A stretch of 25,129 nucleotides of DNA, from contig JAOXYB010059945.1 of NCBI GenBank assembly GCA_028565635.1, positions 1 to 25,129 on the forward strand, in the 5' to 3' direction. The position numbers and the translations under genes were made by a program. Below are positions 1 through 12,576 of the stretch, piece by piece (the first letter of the stretch is position 1; every line of letters begins with the position of its first letter). This stretch comes from Phoronis ovalis (lineage: Eukaryota; Phoronida; Phoronidae). Below the pieces are notes generated by a model. The model was not told where the DNA came from and did not search any database. It saw nothing but the letters and a program-made list of their open reading frames with translations.

Positions 1-287
1 CCCCAATGAAAAGAACACAGACCGCTTTAATACTCTGTGCTGTATTTAGAATTGATGGGGCATACAAATTAAGGTTCCGTTCAAGATTGCAAGTTCATAA
101 TGTAAAGTTTGCCAGGATAGCTTGCTGCCTTTTTTAAAACTAAAATTATTGCAAGAATTCTATCCTTTATCCCCAATTAAAAAAAAAATCTCGACCGCGT
201 TAATTGATACTCTGCGCGGCATTTAGGATTGATGGGACATATAAATTACGATGCAGCTCAAGATTATAAGTTGATAATGTAAATTAT
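1..287. repeat. Diverged direct repeat pair (about 110 bp, period about 170 bp)
   Basis: Bases 1-111 and 171-287 are alignable copies. Both begin with CCCCAAT, share GACCGC followed by TTAA, then TACTCTG, an ATTTAG-ATTGATGGG block, TCAAGATT and ATAATGTAAA, with small indels and many substitutions. They are tandem direct copies separated by about 60 bases of unrelated AT-rich sequence. No open frame is conserved between them, so this looks like an old non-coding duplication or a remnant of a satellite-like array. Confidence 0.7.
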
Positions 288-413
288 ACACCTACCTTAA
301 AAATGCTGTCTTGGACACGTCTGTCTTGTAAGCTGTCGTTCTTTGTCTTTGTTAGTGGGTCTTAATTAGGTAACTTACGACAGCTTAGCGGGAAAAGAGT
401 AACTTGAGACACA

Positions 414-483
414 GAACCTCGTTATCGATGCAGTAGGGAAATGCCTCCATAGTAACAATTGATCAGAACCTAGTTATCGATGC
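414..483. repeat. Short direct repeat (18 bp, period 52)
   Basis: GAACCTCGTTATCGATGC (414-431) and GAACCTAGTTATCGATGC (466-483) differ at one base. The pair lies between two larger tandem duplications, which suggests the whole 1-840 segment grew by repeated local duplication. Confidence 0.75.
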
Positions 484-522
484 TAACGGGGAACTAATTT
501 CCGGGTTTAGTTGTCAACATAT

Positions 523-837
523 TGGCGACCACAGCCATTCAGAAATTACACATTTCGACTTGGACTATGTTTAGGTATTTAAATGTCGTCAAAGGAAACA
601 AAATTTATTTTAAAAACAACGCAGTGAGTACGATTAAATACTGTCTTGTGTCAGAGGTCTCACGATTCCCAATATGCATGCAGGAACTAGTTCCTTGCTT
701 GGGTTATCGGGTCAGAGCCAAAATGGCGACAGCCGTCACAAAAAAATTACACATTTTGCCTTGGATTATGTATTTAAGTCTAGTCAAACAAAATAAAGTA
801 TATTTTAAAATAAAGCGGTGAGTACGATTAAGACATA
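523..837. repeat. Diverged direct repeat pair (about 115 bp, period about 200 bp)
   Basis: Bases 523-637 and 724-832 are diverged tandem copies. Both start TGGCGAC, pass through AAATTACACATTT, CTTGGA-TATGT, GTC-TCAAA and TATTTTAAAA, and end with the identical 14-mer GTGAGTACGATTAA. A plus-strand open frame runs through both copies, but it opens with TTG and resembles no protein I know. I treat the segment as non-coding duplicated DNA. Confidence 0.7.
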
Positions 838-1321
838 TATCGGGTCAATCAAGCAGTCTGATGGGTCGTGTAGGAGGAGTTCTTGCTACAAACTCGAATA
901 TTAAGTGTATTAATATATAGATGCCTGTCTTTTCAATTATTTAGCTAAAAGTTACCTTAAAGCATAAAGTGCAATTAAATTGTGCCAAACAATATTTGCT
1001 ACCTTAATATATTCTTTCACCTACCAAAGCTGCCATTTTACATTTTAACAACTTGATGATATGACATGACAGCAAAAAATGAAGACGCCTACAATTGTTA
1101 ACACCAAATAATGCTAAACAACTATCCTTACATGCGTGAAAATACCTAACATGCCTATAAAAGCAACAGCATTACATACTTTAATGATATATGGTGGTAT
1201 TTAACCATTTTTAGTGTGCAGGAATAGGATATCTTATGTAAGCATAAATGTATGCCGAGGGATATATGCATTGTATGAATTATCAATGGGAAAACAATAT
1301 TTATTCAAAACACGCAAATAC
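838..1321. other. AT-rich stretch with no recognised gene
   Basis: I see no coding exon, repeat or motif worth naming on either strand. If the EGF-like exon at 1322-1465 belongs to a live minus-strand gene, this segment would be the start of its downstream intron: the donor GTATTT lies at 1321-1316. Confidence 0.5.
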
Positions 1322-1465
1322 CTCTATTACATTCTGGTCCTGTTTTATCCAAAGCACACTGACAATAGTGCATTCCATCTATACCCGTCGTACACTCAGA
1401 TCCTGAAGAACAGGTAACTCCAGAGCAGGCTGTTACCATAGTCTCACAGTTTCTTCCAGAATAAC
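1322..1465 (-). CDS. EGF-like domain exon (partial gene, internal exon)
   Basis: On the minus strand a 144-nt exon lies between an acceptor (TTTGTAG ending at 1466) and a donor (GAG|GTATTT at 1322/1321). Both flanking introns are phase 1, as is usual for EGF-module exons, and the 48 codons have no stop. The translation starts GYSGRNCE, the end of a preceding EGF module. It continues with a full six-cysteine module spaced C-x4-C-x5-C-x9-C-x-C-x8-C, ending GPECNR. The calcium-binding consensus before the first cysteine is absent. EGF modules are extracellular, disulfide-bonded interaction domains, so the parent is probably a secreted or membrane protein with tandem EGF repeats. I cannot name it. 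No second exon of it is recognisable here, so it may be an internal exon with very long introns or a relic. Confidence 0.75.
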
Positions 1466-1794
1466 CTACAAACAAGACATATTATTGAAAGCATCATACA
1501 ATACCGAGAAAAATATTAAGCTAAATTAATGAGTGAAACACATTGCTTTTTTAAATATTTATGAACTGAAGATAAAATAAGTTAATTTTTGACTTCAATT
1601 GTCAATATATTATTATAAAATAAACGTTGAACATCCTTAAGAGCAAAATGTCCTTGGTGCAAATTTCAAACAGGACACCAAGTAAAACTGTGCTCATATA
1701 TTAATTTTGCTACAAAACTAAGGCTATTTAAGCTCCTACATGTACCTTATATATACAATTCAAGAAGAAAGATATTTGTCGGCAAACAAAATGT
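1466..1794. other. AT-rich stretch with no recognised gene
   Basis: It is upstream of the EGF-like exon on the minus strand and would be intron if that exon is used. No further EGF-type cysteine pattern or other coding signal is visible on either strand. Confidence 0.5.
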
Positions 1795-1864
1795 TTATAT
1801 ATATATATATACATACACATACATACACATGCACATACATATACGTATATATTTATATATATAT

Positions 1865-1955
<91 letters not shown>

Positions 1956-2073
1956 ATGTATGTATGTATGTATGTATGTATGTATGTACGTACGTACGTA
2001 CATGTATGTATGTATGTATGTATGTATGTATGTATGTATGTATGTATGTATGTATGTACGTACGTACGTACGT

Positions 2074-2130
<57 letters not shown>
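1795..2130. repeat. Compound microsatellite (TA, TG/CA, TATG, TACG)
   Basis: The order is (TA)n, a TACA/TATA mix, (TA)n, (TG)n, (TATG)n, a TACG block, more (TATG)n, a second TACG block, (CA)n and (TA)n. From 1865 to 2110 every base alternates pyrimidine-purine without a break. The ends are complementary (TA-TG on the left, CA-TA on the right), so the tract can fold on itself. Open frames here that translate as runs of MYVC, HTHT or YIYI are composition artefacts. Confidence 0.95.
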
Positions 2131-3129
2131 GCTTAATGCAAGGATTATAGGAGGCAGTGTCATATGCATTGTCAGTCTGATTAAAAGAGAATCACATTTT
2201 TTATGTTTCAAGAATATAGCAACAACTTGCATTTGTTTTTAATGCCATGTTTATTTTTTAAAATGAATAATATTTCAGACTAAGGAAAGTGCTTGGCATA
2301 TACAATATATAAATTACTAATTTATGTAATTATACTTTACTGATGTAAAATCGAATATTCCTGTAATTATCCAAAGCATAATTAAGTTGCAACATTTTGT
2401 AAGAACCTTGCAAAACCTATCAAATTACTGTGGCAATAATAATTTTAAGCTTATATTTTATCATGGGATGTAAGTTAAAATTAATATTTAAAAAAAATAC
2501 AAAATGCAATATATTGCAATTTAAATTCTCACTGATTAATGGACACAAATAAAATGCACAAAACATGTTAGAACATAATAATAAATATTTTAATGGAAAT
2601 ATCTTTTCTCTACTGTAACAGCAGCTGGCTGCTACTATAATCATATCACATGAATGATAGGCAAGAATTACATTAGAAGAGACAGATTCAAAAGTTTCTA
2701 AATGCTGAGTCTAAATTTTGACAGTTAAAAAAACGTTTTCATTTTTAGGTCAGATTATAAATCCAAAACTGCAGAAAAGCTTGGATCTTTAATTAAGCCC
2801 AAAAACTGCCTCTTATTTGTACAGGTTGTGGAAGCCAGTCCAAGTATTTGTCATACATTAGCTATCAGTTAACACTCTAGTATGTGTTTTTATACTTTTA
2901 TCAATATTGCACAACACTTGATATGAATTTCCTCTTTGCCTTGCTTACATTATATGCAAAAATGGTTTGTTACATTGAAGTATATAGCACCAATGTTTTT
3001 AAACATGTGTTGGTTAGCCTCCAATTTCAAATCATTGTTGTATAAATTTCAGCACAACTTATTATTCAGCCATGAGTGCTCCCGGAGTTATTTTGTATTT
3101 TTACTGTTTTTTGGCCTATTGTTTTTTAT
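2131..3129 (-). other. Actin 3' UTR and downstream flank
   Basis: This lies just downstream of the actin stop codon on the minus strand. Candidate poly(A) signals on that strand are TATAAA at 2893-2888, ATTAAA at 2793-2788 and a canonical AATAAA at 2255-2250. I cannot tell which is used, so the 3' UTR end is unknown. Nothing else is recognisable, and the open frames here have no protein-like composition. Confidence 0.5.
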
Positions 3130-6112
<2,983 letters not shown>

Positions 6113-6683
6113 TAAGCTGAAATAAAAAAAAAAATTTATTTTCTTTATTCGATTAGGCCTACTATTTTTCATTCTTAATCAACCCTATTTCCCCAATTCT
6201 GATTATAATTTCAATTGACTTATAAGTATAAAGAAACAAACAATATCAAATTCAACTATACCCAGAGACTATTTTATCTTATTTTTCATGCAGTACTTTT
6301 AAAAATGTTATGGAAACTAATATTATTTTACATATCAGTTATTAATTAAATTTAAATTTTAAATTTATTAAAATAAAGAATGTATTATATGAAGTGTTCA
6401 AATCAACTTGTTAAAAAAGATATCGAACCTAGGTAAAAAATATCAAAAGTAACCGAATACAGCATTTTCAAAAGAAATGCTTGTAATAGATCATTTTTGA
6501 AATGGTACAAAATAAATTAGTCAGTTTCAATGCAAATATGTAAAAGTTTTATCTGCACTTACAGAAATCTTTAAACAATTATAACTGAACTTTTTGAAAT
6601 ATTTTTTGTTGAATGAAAATCTATTTAAATAATAGTGCTAGTGATAAAATCAATTGATCTATGAACTTAAGATAATGTTTTAC

Positions 6684-6780
6684 CTGATTTTCTTATCTTT
6701 GTCTGTTCAAAATCAAATTTTCCTTGCAGTATATTTCTTACTACAGTTGTCTGCTTTCTTGCTTCTGTTTGCTGTAATCT
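6684..6780 (-). other. Actin 5' UTR exon (non-coding) and 567-nt leader intron
   Basis: The predicted start site is A6780. The exon runs to AATCAG|GTAAAA at 6684/6683 and the leader intron continues to TTTCAG at 6117. The 97-nt exon contains no ATG. A non-coding first exon followed by an intron just before the start codon is a common actin gene layout. The donor is seen directly; the start site is inferred from the core promoter. Confidence 0.7.
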
Positions 6781-6810
6781 GACTTGATTCTGTGGATGTC
6801 CCTTTATATA
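6776..6810 (-). promoter_or_regulatory. Actin core promoter: TATA box plus initiator
   Basis: On the minus strand TATATAAA lies at 6810-6803, and the initiator TCAGATT, a perfect YYANWYY match, lies at 6782-6776. The first T of the TATA box is exactly 30 bases upstream of the initiator A at 6780, the spacing expected for RNA polymerase II. Confidence 0.82.
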
Positions 6811-6890
6811 GCATCCAGCAGTTCACCCTTCCCTGAAAAAGTGTGACTGTATAAGCAGCCATTGACCATCAAATCATAAATATCATCCCA

Positions 6891-6900
6891 CCATATATGG
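6891..6900 (-). promoter_or_regulatory. CArG box (serum response element core)
   Basis: CCATATATGG is a perfect, palindromic CC(A/T)6GG site for serum response factor, about 111-120 bases upstream of the predicted start. SRF/CArG control of actin genes is well established in animals. Two one-mismatch CArG-like sites lie further upstream at 6922-6931 (CCATATTTGA) and 6951-6960 (CTTTATATGG). Confidence 0.78.
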
Positions 6901-7008
6901 ATTGTGTACTACAATCCTTTGCCATATTTGAATTATGTCAATAGTAGTTTCTTTATATGGTAACTCTTTCTGGGAAAACGATTGTTTATTCGAAGAAAGG
7001 TTACACAA

Positions 7009-7020
7009 GATTGGCCAATC
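7009..7020. promoter_or_regulatory. Double CCAAT palindrome (NF-Y type)
   Basis: GATTGGCCAATC is a perfect 12-bp palindrome holding abutting CCAAT boxes in opposite orientations (ATTGG 7010-7014, CCAAT 7015-7019). It lies about 230-240 bases upstream of the actin start, where NF-Y sites often occur. Binding is inferred from the motif. Confidence 0.55.
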
Positions 7021-9340
7021 ATGAGTCAGTTAAGTAGACTGGTCAGATTCAAAAATAGCTATGATACCCTGGTAAAGTCAGGTAATTTGTTTATTTTTCT
7101 CTAGGATGAATCAATACCCTTTTTTTATTGGTTTCAGTGACTCAATATGTTTTATGCCTTTTATTACAAGAAAATAATTATGAGTGGTTTTTAAATTTAA
7201 GTTACAGTCATATTTTTTGCTTTTAGTGAAAATTTTTAAACAATAACAGTTCATTTGAAGCAACAAAAAAAATGTATTATTTAGTTGTGCTAGTACTAGT
7301 AGAATATGTTTACATAAAATATCTTCAGAGTAATGGTTATATAATTAATTTGTACTTTAAATTCTACCTGAATCTTTCATTTATATCCATGTCACGGTAA
7401 ACTGGAAACTTGCATTAAATGGCAAATTTCATCTAAGACCTGACACGCAATAGGATTTTATGTGTACTATCATATATGGTAAATATAATTTATCTAATAT
7501 TTTGCGGACATATAAAGAAATCAATAAATTGTTTTTATCAAGGGACTTTTGTCATATACATATATCATGACATCTCATTTGCAAATAATACTAAGGTGTG
7601 ACATGTGAGATATCATCCTTTTAAAAGTTTATCATCTGTGTTTTTAGTTTGCTATGTAATAGTTTTAATTGATTCATAGTTGCTTAATAGGTTGAATCCA
7701 GGATATGTAAAACTGTAAGAGTTTAATTTTATATATCTCTCAGATTCAACCTATTAAGCTTGCAAAAAGCTTAAAATTTGTTGAGATATTTCCTAAAATA
7801 CATTTTAATTTTCTTACATTTAAATTACAATAAATGTTATTGGCTTGATTTATTATAATTTAAGTATATAAAATCTATCCCTTATAAGGTTTGATATCAT
7901 GGTGATAAAGTCTATATTTAGATGTGACTGACCTACTTTTGATTACTCAGTTGATTACTGGAGTTATCTTACCATTCTTGAGTGATTATATGGAATTGTC
8001 TCCCCTATAATACAGGTATAATATTATTTTTATTGTTATACATGTAGCTATCAATCTAAGTTAAGTTGTTTGTTGTTTTTTTTACACTTGTCATTTTTTA
8101 TGTGGTGGAGCATATGCAAAAAGGAGAATATATAACAAAATAGGTACATAACATACACAGCTTATAAATACTCTGTATATATTGTACATATGTTAAAATG
8201 TATTCCTCTTCTGAAAAAAACATCATAAAGTGTACAATAAATTCTTGAAGTATGAAAATATTTCTATAGTGATAGTCTTTTTTTATGAACAATGCATTTC
8301 AAACATGAATTTTCGTTTATCAATAATTCCACTCTGAGTAAATCATGCACCTCCCGTGCTCGTTTCTGTTATATAGGCTCCATGGTATATATATCAAAAA
8401 TAGGTACATCAGGGAATTAAAGTCTGTGGTTAATTATTCTGACTGACAACGCTTGCAGTACATTGACCAAAAAGCAGTATAAAATATGAACTCCATGAAC
8501 CTCAGGGTACATGATGATTGTTTAATTGTTTTGCAAACACATTTACACAAAACATGAAACAAACAGGACAATCTCATTAAAAACTCGTCAAATTGAAAAC
8601 ATTATGAAAATTATTATATAAATTTGCACTGAAGGATTAATTTACTTTTTGTCTGTCAGTATGCTTGTAGTATATTACAGGCTAAAATTAAAAATCATGT
8701 TGACATCCATACTTACGTTTATTTTTTCTATAGATGTGTATGTATTATTATGACAAGAGTAGTATTAATATTGCGTAAATTTTTTTCTGTGGAGTGCATT
8801 ATATGTTAATTCTTGTAATTCAGTTGTACATTAAGGCTACTACACCCCACAAAACATCATAACCACTCCACCTCCTGGGTAGTGGTTTCACTGAGTATTT
8901 TGTAAAACATATTTATATTTATAGTTCATACAAGCAATCAGACTATGGAAAATTGATGTTAATTCAAAGTGAACTTGTGCATGTCATATATATGTTTGTG
9001 TCTGATTTCACTTAGTACATGTATACTGTCATTCAGTGATGTTTATAAAGGAAAAGAAAAATTACAGAAAAAGTCATTGGTCCAAATAGATTAATGTACA
9101 GGAATTAACTTGAATGATAAAATATTGTGAATGTGTGGACTTCAATTTTTCATGTAAATCAATTTTCCCCTTGTTTATCAGTAAAAATACACTGCAACAT
9201 TTTGTACTCTTTGTTATTCTTTGTGGAAGCGAATTGGCCTTGATAGTGATAAAGAAAAAAAATATTTGCAATTTACCAAAGGAATTGAGATTTATTTTAC
9301 AGCAACTGCATTTATGGATATAAAAAAGTAAGAAGTTTCA
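7021..9340. other. Intergenic region between divergent actin and RFX genes
   Basis: AT-rich and CpG-poor. I see no coding exon on either strand. The only strong structure is the hairpin at 7682-7759. A further one-mismatch CArG-like site (TCATATATGG) lies near 7470-7479. Short open frames at 8098-8292 and 9074-9323 look random. Confidence 0.55.
7682..7759. repeat. Inverted repeat: 17-bp perfect stem, 78-nt hairpin
   Basis: GCTTAATAGGTTGAATC (7682-7698) is exactly complementary to GATTCAACCTATTAAGC (7743-7759). The 44 bases between them can pair further: GATAT 7702-7706 with ATATC 7733-7737, and AAACT 7710-7714 with AGTTT 7720-7724. That leaves a GTAAG terminal loop. The size suits a pre-miRNA-like hairpin, but it could equally be a miniature transposon remnant. 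No transcript evidence is available. Confidence 0.8.
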
Positions 9341-10260
9341 CCAACGATCCTAAAAATGCACCGGAAAAATACGTTACTGGGACATGACCTTACCGCAAGC
9401 AGGACTTTAGTGCCGGACCTTCTTTTTTACTAGCAAAGTCATAACCGCTTTCTGTTGACGATTGGAACTAGTGACATCTAGCGGACACATGCCTATTATT
9501 ATTAGCTGCAACGACCTCATAATCACGTTAAATAAACGGCACAAAATTGAAAAGTAGTCCCAAAGTTAGCAATTTGCGTGTCAAAAGCAATTGATAGATA
9601 TCTGTCGTACTTATTTTAACTTGAAAGTAAATAGAACATTTCACTCAACGAGAACTAGATTTGAATGAGAAGTTGTTTCATTATGGTGCGGATTAGCGCC
9701 ATATTGCTAAGATGTCGAGAAGACAAGATGGCTAACGGACATTTTACTCTTAATAATCTACCGCATCACGTGGACTATATTTTAATAAAAGTTGTATATA
9801 TTTCAAGTTTCTGCTACAATGAAACACTTAGATTACGTCACGCATCTTTACTATTTGTTTTAAGTATATTAAGACAAATATTAAGGCTACATTACCATAA
9901 TTAGAGGCACTTAGTAAAGGAATCTTGCGTAGTAATCATGTACCTGCTTATGCAAAGCGTCTGGCAACAGTTGCCGTAGGAATAAACGCCATAGCCACCG
10001 TAGCTGTGACGACTGTTACCCGCCAACAAGAACTAAGGTGATTTTTACTAACATTTTACGTCGAAGTTAGAGGCATTACATTATCTTGTTACTGTAGTAG
10101 ATATTTATGATAATTTTGATGTAATTCTTATTGAAACTATCATGAAATTTGCTTTTGACTGTAGAAAGGTCGTGACGATGTAGATTTTCTGAAATCGGAA
10201 AATGGCGTTCGGCCATTTCACGAAATGCAACGACTTCTTTTCACCCCCTTCAGCACTGTG
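9340..10260 (+). promoter_or_regulatory. Probable RFX gene promoter region (CpG-enriched, TATA-less)
   Basis: CpG dinucleotides are clearly denser here than in most of the window. The segment holds a YY1-like AAGATGGC (9725-9732), an E-box CACGTG (9767-9772), an everted pair of RFX half-sites (9963-9975) and ATGGC motifs near 10202. A possible first-exon donor is CTAAG|GTGATT at 10037/10038, and a stronger one is ACAG|GTAAAG at 10654/10655. The start site is not fixed, and assignment to RFX rests on position and orientation. Confidence 0.5.
9963..9983 (+). promoter_or_regulatory. RFX half-sites / one-mismatch X-box
   Basis: GGCAAC-A-GTTGCC (9963-9975) is a perfect everted pair of RFX half-sites. 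The right half-site also begins GTTGCCGTAGGAAT (9970-9983), which fits the X-box pattern RYYNYY-N2-RRNRAC except for the last base. RFX1 is known to regulate its own promoter in mammals, so autoregulation is plausible but unproven here. Confidence 0.4.
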
Positions 10261-12459
10261 TTTTCTTGTCTCTTAGCTACTGCGATAGCGGTAGATTTGA
10301 AAAGTTACGTGTGTTGAATGATTCATGCTTAATTCAGAACAAAGTCCCTCTATTTTTGAAAGTGATATTTTTAATACAGTAATGTTGGCTTAGTTGTATC
10401 AATATCATTGACTAATTTCGAATTATCATTGGGCTTGTTGGAAATTACTGCGAAATTTATCATACATTTAACACTATGTCGTCTCTCTTTGAAATCACAA
10501 GAGACCCACAGAGTCTAAAATGTTTTTTTAAACTATGTATTTTTGTTTTCAGTTTTCTTAAATTAATATAAGATTTTGTTAAATATTTTTTTTGAAAACG
10601 AGTTTGCATTACTGATTTTAACTGATTGTTTCTTTGAATTAATATAGATGAACAGGTAAAGGGATAAGATCTGGCATAAAAAAATTAATTTCTGAACAAA
10701 TATTCTACACTCTTGGCTTAATACATTTTTTTTAGCATAACTAATTAAAATTAGAATTAGTTAGGTAGAGTAATTAATAATGAAGTCAGATGTAATTAGC
10801 CTTATTAGTTACGACTAGTAACTAAATTTTGTACATATTTTTATGCTCATTGACTTGTTCTTATTGAACTTCATTTTCAAAAATAATTTTTGCGTGTTTG
10901 TAGTCTTCTATTTTTCATTAAATTTTTCTTTGTTGAAATTTATCTGCACACCATTTGGAAACAAATATACCAAGCACTTACATAGGTTGTGACCTGTTGA
11001 AACACCTATCTAAAATTCTGTAATAAAGATGTCTGTTTCATTCCCAAAGTCTAAGCAGTTATCTAATTTAACATAATTCTTGCTTTTTTATCAAAAGTAT
11101 CTGAAAAACCAAATGAATGTTCTGTCATAATTTAGTGCATTTATAAGTATTAATGTTTTCAGGTTGATTGTGCTTAAAATTTCAGAGTGACCTTGTGACA
11201 TCACATGTCTACCCCTATCTTATATGTTGCTTAGTACCCCTATAATGCAATTTGCATTTCTTTATTAAAATGGTTGCCAGTGCCATTGAGTTGCTATAGA
11301 AATGGTCGCTATCTCTATGAAGTAAACATGTTACCTTGGTTCAAGTAAACAAGTGTAATAGCCACATCTGTTATCTTTCATGACTTATTTGAATGTTGAA
11401 AAGGATTTTTTTACTTGGCTACGCTTGATTTAACAGTGTCTTCAGGAAGTTTTAACGTCATTGCTTGGTTACGAAGTCCATGATGCAACAGATAAATTTT
11501 CTTTTTACAGTTATTTCTTGTATTAAAAAAATCCATATGCAGGGGCTATTAAATTTAACAAAGTAACCAGAAAACTGTGGGAAGATTGTGTTTATAACTT
11601 ATATGTGGTAAATGTCAATGACTTGTATGTCACCCTGCATATGAATTGGTTATTACTTGCAGAGTTAATGTACTGTACTATACAACACAGGTGTTGAAAG
11701 GTACAGACAGTCAGTTTCCTGCTGTTTAATGTTTTTTTCCTTATGAATTTGTTTTCATGGTTGATCTGTGTTAAGAGAGGTAGGCTGGTACAGCGATTAT
11801 TTTAGCAACTTTGGTATAACTATAGGTAACTAGCCTTTGTAACTGTTAATTTCATGGATATATCTTTGTTATTTTAGGTAATAAATTGGATTTCGTGTAT
11901 TTTTTCGGTTACTGTTACTGCCATAAAAGAATGATGAATTCTATCATTATACCTTTTAATTGTTAACAACAATTTTTCTATATAGATATTATTTGAATAA
12001 CTCAACTATAAAAAAAGTTAAGATTCCCAAATAGAAAAGATATTTTGTGTGTATGATAGGGCCTGAGATTTACCATATTATGGTATTTCTATGCTGCATT
12101 TGCTGTTGTTTTTATTGATAAGCATAATTTGATAAACTTTATGTTCGAATCTATACGATTTATGAAAATATATATATAGGTAGTATCTTTTGAAAGAAGT
12201 GTATACTTTTATGATGTATCTTTTCCTTTTGCTACTCAGAACTTAACTAAAAGGAACAAAATAAAGTGTATGAAAGTTTTTAAACTTTCCTCTCCAGCCA
12301 TCTTATAAACAAGGTGTTTTTTCTTGGATTGCTGTATAGCTTTACTTGGTGGTAAAACAATATCTTTTAGAAGATGTAGCCATAGTACAGTAATTGTAAC
12401 TGCTAAAATTAATTTCAAGCAATTGTTATATACGTAAAACATTAATGTGTATTTTGTAG
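10261..12459 (+). other. Probable RFX leader intron
   Basis: No coding exon is recognised between the CpG-rich promoter region and the first coding exon. A likely acceptor is TTTTGTAG at 12452-12459, which would start the first coding exon at 12460. The segment holds a cluster of TAAT-rich palindromes at 10739-10826 and an X-box-like GTTGCTATAGAAAT at 11290-11303. Confidence 0.45.
10739..10826. repeat. Cluster of short TAAT-type inverted repeats
   Basis: AACTAATT/AATTAGTT (10739-10746 and 10755-10762, 8-nt spacer) and TTAGTTAC/GTAACTAA (10805-10812 and 10818-10825, 5-nt spacer) are perfect inverted repeats, with further TAATTA and TAATTAG cores between them. TAATTA is the general homeodomain core, so this may be an intronic enhancer. 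In AT-rich DNA it may also be chance. Confidence 0.5.
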
Positions 12460-12507
12460 AAAACAGATAAGACAGTAAAAATATAACCAAAGTGAAGTAG
12501 GATTACT

Positions 12508-12576
12508 ATGGCCACACAAACCTTCTCTGTGGCTGACATGCAGGCACTAAATACTAATGTACAGCAAGTTGTACAG
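12508..12576 (+). CDS. RFX coding exon 1 (residues 1-23)
   Basis: ATG at 12508 opens [20 protein letters not shown], the first ATG after the likely acceptor at 12459, and it keeps frame into the RFX body. It ends GTACAG|GTAGGT in phase 0. The sequence is not highly conserved in the family, so the start is supported mainly by splicing and frame. Confidence 0.8.

Noticed and set aside
522-821. 99-codon plus-strand open frame with internally repeated peptides
   Set aside because: It opens with TTG, not ATG, and the peptide repeat simply mirrors the DNA duplication at 523-637/724-832. No protein family is recognisable.
1728-2232. Several overlapping open frames on both strands (MYVC, HTHT, YIYI repeats)
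   Set aside because: They are translations of the microsatellite; stops are rare there because of composition.
6747-6753. AGACAA downstream of the actin initiator as a downstream promoter element
   Set aside because: It is one base off the strict +28 spacing, and a TATA box is already present, so I do not call it.
9665-9904. 79-codon ATG open frame in the CpG-rich segment before RFX
   Set aside because: It has no recognisable domain, does not join in frame to a known exon, and lies in the likely promoter/5' UTR.
12236-12490. 84-codon minus-strand open frame just before the RFX start
   Set aside because: It lies antisense to the leader intron and first exon of RFX, is AT-rich and hydrophobic by composition, and shows no domain.
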